DNA from: a virus | IMG/VR virus record: IMGVR_UViG_3300032288_004529 | Coordinates: 1-50,740 of that record | Length of the DNA stretch: 50,740 bases | Direction: 5' to 3' (one strand) | Notes under the pieces: model-generated | What the model saw: the letters and a program-made list of their open reading frames with translations, nothing else | The model's database searches: none | Told to the model about the DNA's origin: nothing | Shown: positions 49,160 through 50,740 of the stretch, in pieces | Position numbering within the stretch: the stretch's first letter is position 1 | Layout: each line of letters starts with the position of its first letter | Position numbers and translations under genes: made by a program

Positions 49160-50740
49160 CATCCCTCGCAAGCTAGACAGGCTTCTCCTTCGGTTAACTG
49201 CTTCATATCAATTTCTTCAATGATGTGTCTTTCGATCTTCCTTGCTACTTTATCCGCTTTTCCAATTTTCTCAGAGCGGCAATAATACAACGTCTTTAAG
49301 CCGCGCTTCCAAGCAAGAAAATGAACGGCATGAAGATATATGATATTTATATTCGGTCTAAAGAAAAGATTGACGGACTGTGCTTGATCGATGAACTCTT
49401 GACGATCGGCCGCATGTTCGATCACCCAACGTTGATCGATTTCCATTGATGTCTTAAACACGTCCTTCTCCCAATCAGAGAGAAATTCTAGATGTTGAAC
49501 TGACCCGTCGTTTGCAATGATCGAAGACCAAATCTCATCATATTGCAATTTCTCATCTTCTTTACATTTTTCTACAATGAGCTTATCCAAGAATCTATTC
49601 TTGTAGAATGAAGCACCACTTAACGTATCTTGACGATATGCGTTTGCGCGATATGGCTCAATAGATGGAGAAGTGTTACCCATGATGATTGAACTCGATG
49701 CATTTGGTGCTATGGCCATAAGGTGGCTGAATCGTAGCCCAGTTCCTTTAGCGTCAGGAGCTTCACCTCTCATAGATCCAAGTTGCTTGTTGGATTCATC
49801 AAGCTGTGTACGAACGTGTTTGAAGATCTTCCTGTTCAATCCTACTGCCATAGCGGATTCCCATGGAATGGATTTTTTCTGTAAATATGCATGAAACCCA
49901 AGAGCACCAACACCAATGCTTCTTTCACGGAGAGCTGAGAACTTTGCTCTCTTGATGCTGTTTGGCGCGTGATTTATAAAATACTCCAAAACATTATCAA
50001 GCATTTCAGCTATGTCGCGGAGGAACATCTTGTCGTTCTTCCATTCGTCGTAGTATTCTATATTCACCGATGAAAGACAACAGACTGCTGTTCTGTTCTT
50101 ATCAGTCGGCAAGACGATCTCAGAGCATAAGTTGGATTGCTTAATTGAAAGGCCTAACTTCTTTTGCCATTCAGGCAAGTGCTTGTTTGATGTATCTATA
50201 AAGTGGATGTAGGGTTCACCAGTCAACATCCTTGTCTCAAGTATCTTCTGCCAAAGTTCCTTAGCGGAGACCGTTTCCTTCACCTCTTTGTTGTGTGGGT
50301 CGACTAGGTTCCATGAGTCATCGGCCTCTGGGTCCAACATACACTTCTCGATAAGTTGCATGAAGTCATCGGTGATGTTGACGCCGTGATGAAGGTTGAG
50401 TGTTCTCATGTTGGGGTCGCCAGTAGGCTTTCTCATATCGAGAAACATCACGATGTCTGGGTGAGAAACGTCTAGGTAAGCTGCATAAGAGCCGCGGCGC
50501 GTCTTACCTTGGCGATAAGCTAGAGAAGATGCATCATAGATCTTAAGGTGTGGCATAACACCGGTAGACTTTTCATCAGAAGAGCGAATGCCAACACCAA
50601 TACCAATGCCGCCACCAAGCATCGACAGCCAGTTGACTTCTGACAAGCAATCCACAAGTCCTTCAGCGGTATCATGAAGATACGGTAGAAAGCATGAAAT
50701 AGGTAGTCCATGCTTACTACTACCGAATGAAAGAATAGGA
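49159..50740 (-). CDS. nrdA: Class Ia ribonucleotide reductase large subunit NrdA, 5' part outside the window (at least 526 aa)
   Basis: Alpha subunit that reduces ribonucleotides to deoxyribonucleotides. The frame is open to the window edge: 'PILSFGSSKHGLPISCF' near 50700 holds the first active-site Cys of the family. 'QSNLCSEIVLP' supplies Asn, Cys and Glu of the radical site, and 'AVCCLSSVN' the second redox Cys. The C-terminal 'EGEACLACEG' is the CxxC that re-reduces the enzyme. The ATP-cone, if any, lies outside. The base composition is less AT-rich than in the baseplate genes. It is transcribed with the coiled-coil gene, endonuclease and nrdB. Confidence 0.96.
   Translation of the reverse strand, partial: PILSFGSSKHGLPISCFLPYLHDTAEGLVDCLSEVNWLSMLGGGIGIGVGIRSSDEKSTGVMPHLKIYDASSLAYRQGKTRRGSYAAYLDVSHPDIVMFLDMRKPTGDPNMRTLNLHHGVNITDDFMQLIEKCMLDPEADDSWNLVDPHNKEVKETVSAKELWQKILETRMLTGEPYIHFIDTSNKHLPEWQKKLGLSIKQSNLCSEIVLPTDKNRTAVCCLSSVNIEYYDEWKNDKMFLRDIAEMLDNVLEYFINHAPNSIKRAKFSALRERSIGVGALGFHAYLQKKSIPWESAMAVGLNRKIFKHVRTQLDESNKQLGSMRGEAPDAKGTGLRFSHLMAIAPNASSSIIMGNTSPSIEPYRANAYRQDTLSGASFYKNRFLDKLIVEKCKEDEKLQYDEIWSSIIANDGSVQHLEFLSDWEKDVFKTSMEIDQRWVIEHAADRQEFIDQAQSVNLFFRPNINIIYLHAVHFLAWKRGLKTLYYCRSEKIGKADKVARKIERHIIEEIDMKQLTEGEACLACEG

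Noticed and set aside
1-50740. CRISPR arrays, insertion sequences, integrase, attachment sites or photosynthesis genes
   Set aside because: None seen on either strand; repeated sequence in the left half is protein-level repetition inside structural genes.

Overview
The window is part of the genome of a T4-like, contractile-tailed phage (a myovirus of the marine T4-like type). The evidence is a long run of genes matching T4 baseplate and replication proteins in near-T4 order: gp8, gp7, gp6, gp25, PAAR/gp5.4, gp5, gp27, gp53, gp48, gp4, gp54, gp26, gp32, gp59, gp33, RNase H, NrdB and NrdA. It also carries genes typical of marine phages: PhoH, a DUF4815 structural protein, very large Asn/Ser/Thr/Gly-rich baseplate proteins, an FkbM methyltransferase and a SleB-type endolysin. 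The DNA is AT-rich, and the phage tRNAs almost all read A-ending codons. The host cannot be read from this window; no photosynthesis genes are visible.

Layout. Bases 1-26197 (minus strand) hold the baseplate and tail-fibre block, running from gp48 at the right to fibre-like proteins at the left. Bases 26235-33100 (plus strand) hold gp4, a conserved protein of unknown function, gp54, gp26 with a programmed -1 frameshift extension, an EF-hand membrane protein, a probable tape-measure protein and a GH19 muramidase-type structural protein. The two blocks diverge from a palindromic pair of T4-type late promoters at 26217-26228. Bases 33097-44866 (minus strand) hold the gp32-gp59-gp33 recombination and late-transcription cluster, an endolysin, tRNA-Thr, a metallopeptidase, an exonuclease, PhoH, RNase H, a glycosyltransferase, a small HTH gene in its own transcription unit, a HAD phosphatase and several conserved unknown genes. 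Bases 44884-45380 hold six tRNA genes. Bases 45405-50740 (minus strand) hold a basic membrane protein, an FkbM methyltransferase, a GIY-YIG-like nuclease with a predicted RBS-hairpin/late-promoter switch, nrdB, a GIY-YIG homing endonuclease, a coiled-coil protein and the 3' part of nrdA, which runs off the window.

How the parts work together. The left half builds the baseplate, tail-tube cap, hub and fibres. gp5 lacks the lysozyme domain that it has in T4, and a GH19 domain on the plus-strand 654-residue protein may supply that activity. The right half supplies ssDNA binding, helicase loading, late transcription, nucleotide synthesis and lysis. Late-promoter-like TATAAATA boxes lie at the head of structural genes and ahead of one nuclease gene.

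Most striking observations: (1) a textbook -1 frameshift signal in gp26 (T7 slippery run, 7-nt spacer, 9-bp stem) that adds 59 residues; (2) a hairpin over the RBS of a GIY-YIG-like gene with a late promoter whose predicted start lies inside the hairpin; (3) a palindromic bidirectional late promoter that would make gp4 mRNA leaderless; (4) a gp8 with an insertion of about 1370 residues carrying a beta-propeller-like repeat; (5) a cysteine-free gp32. No stretch longer than 300 bases lacks a gene. No CRISPR array, insertion sequence or integrase was seen.
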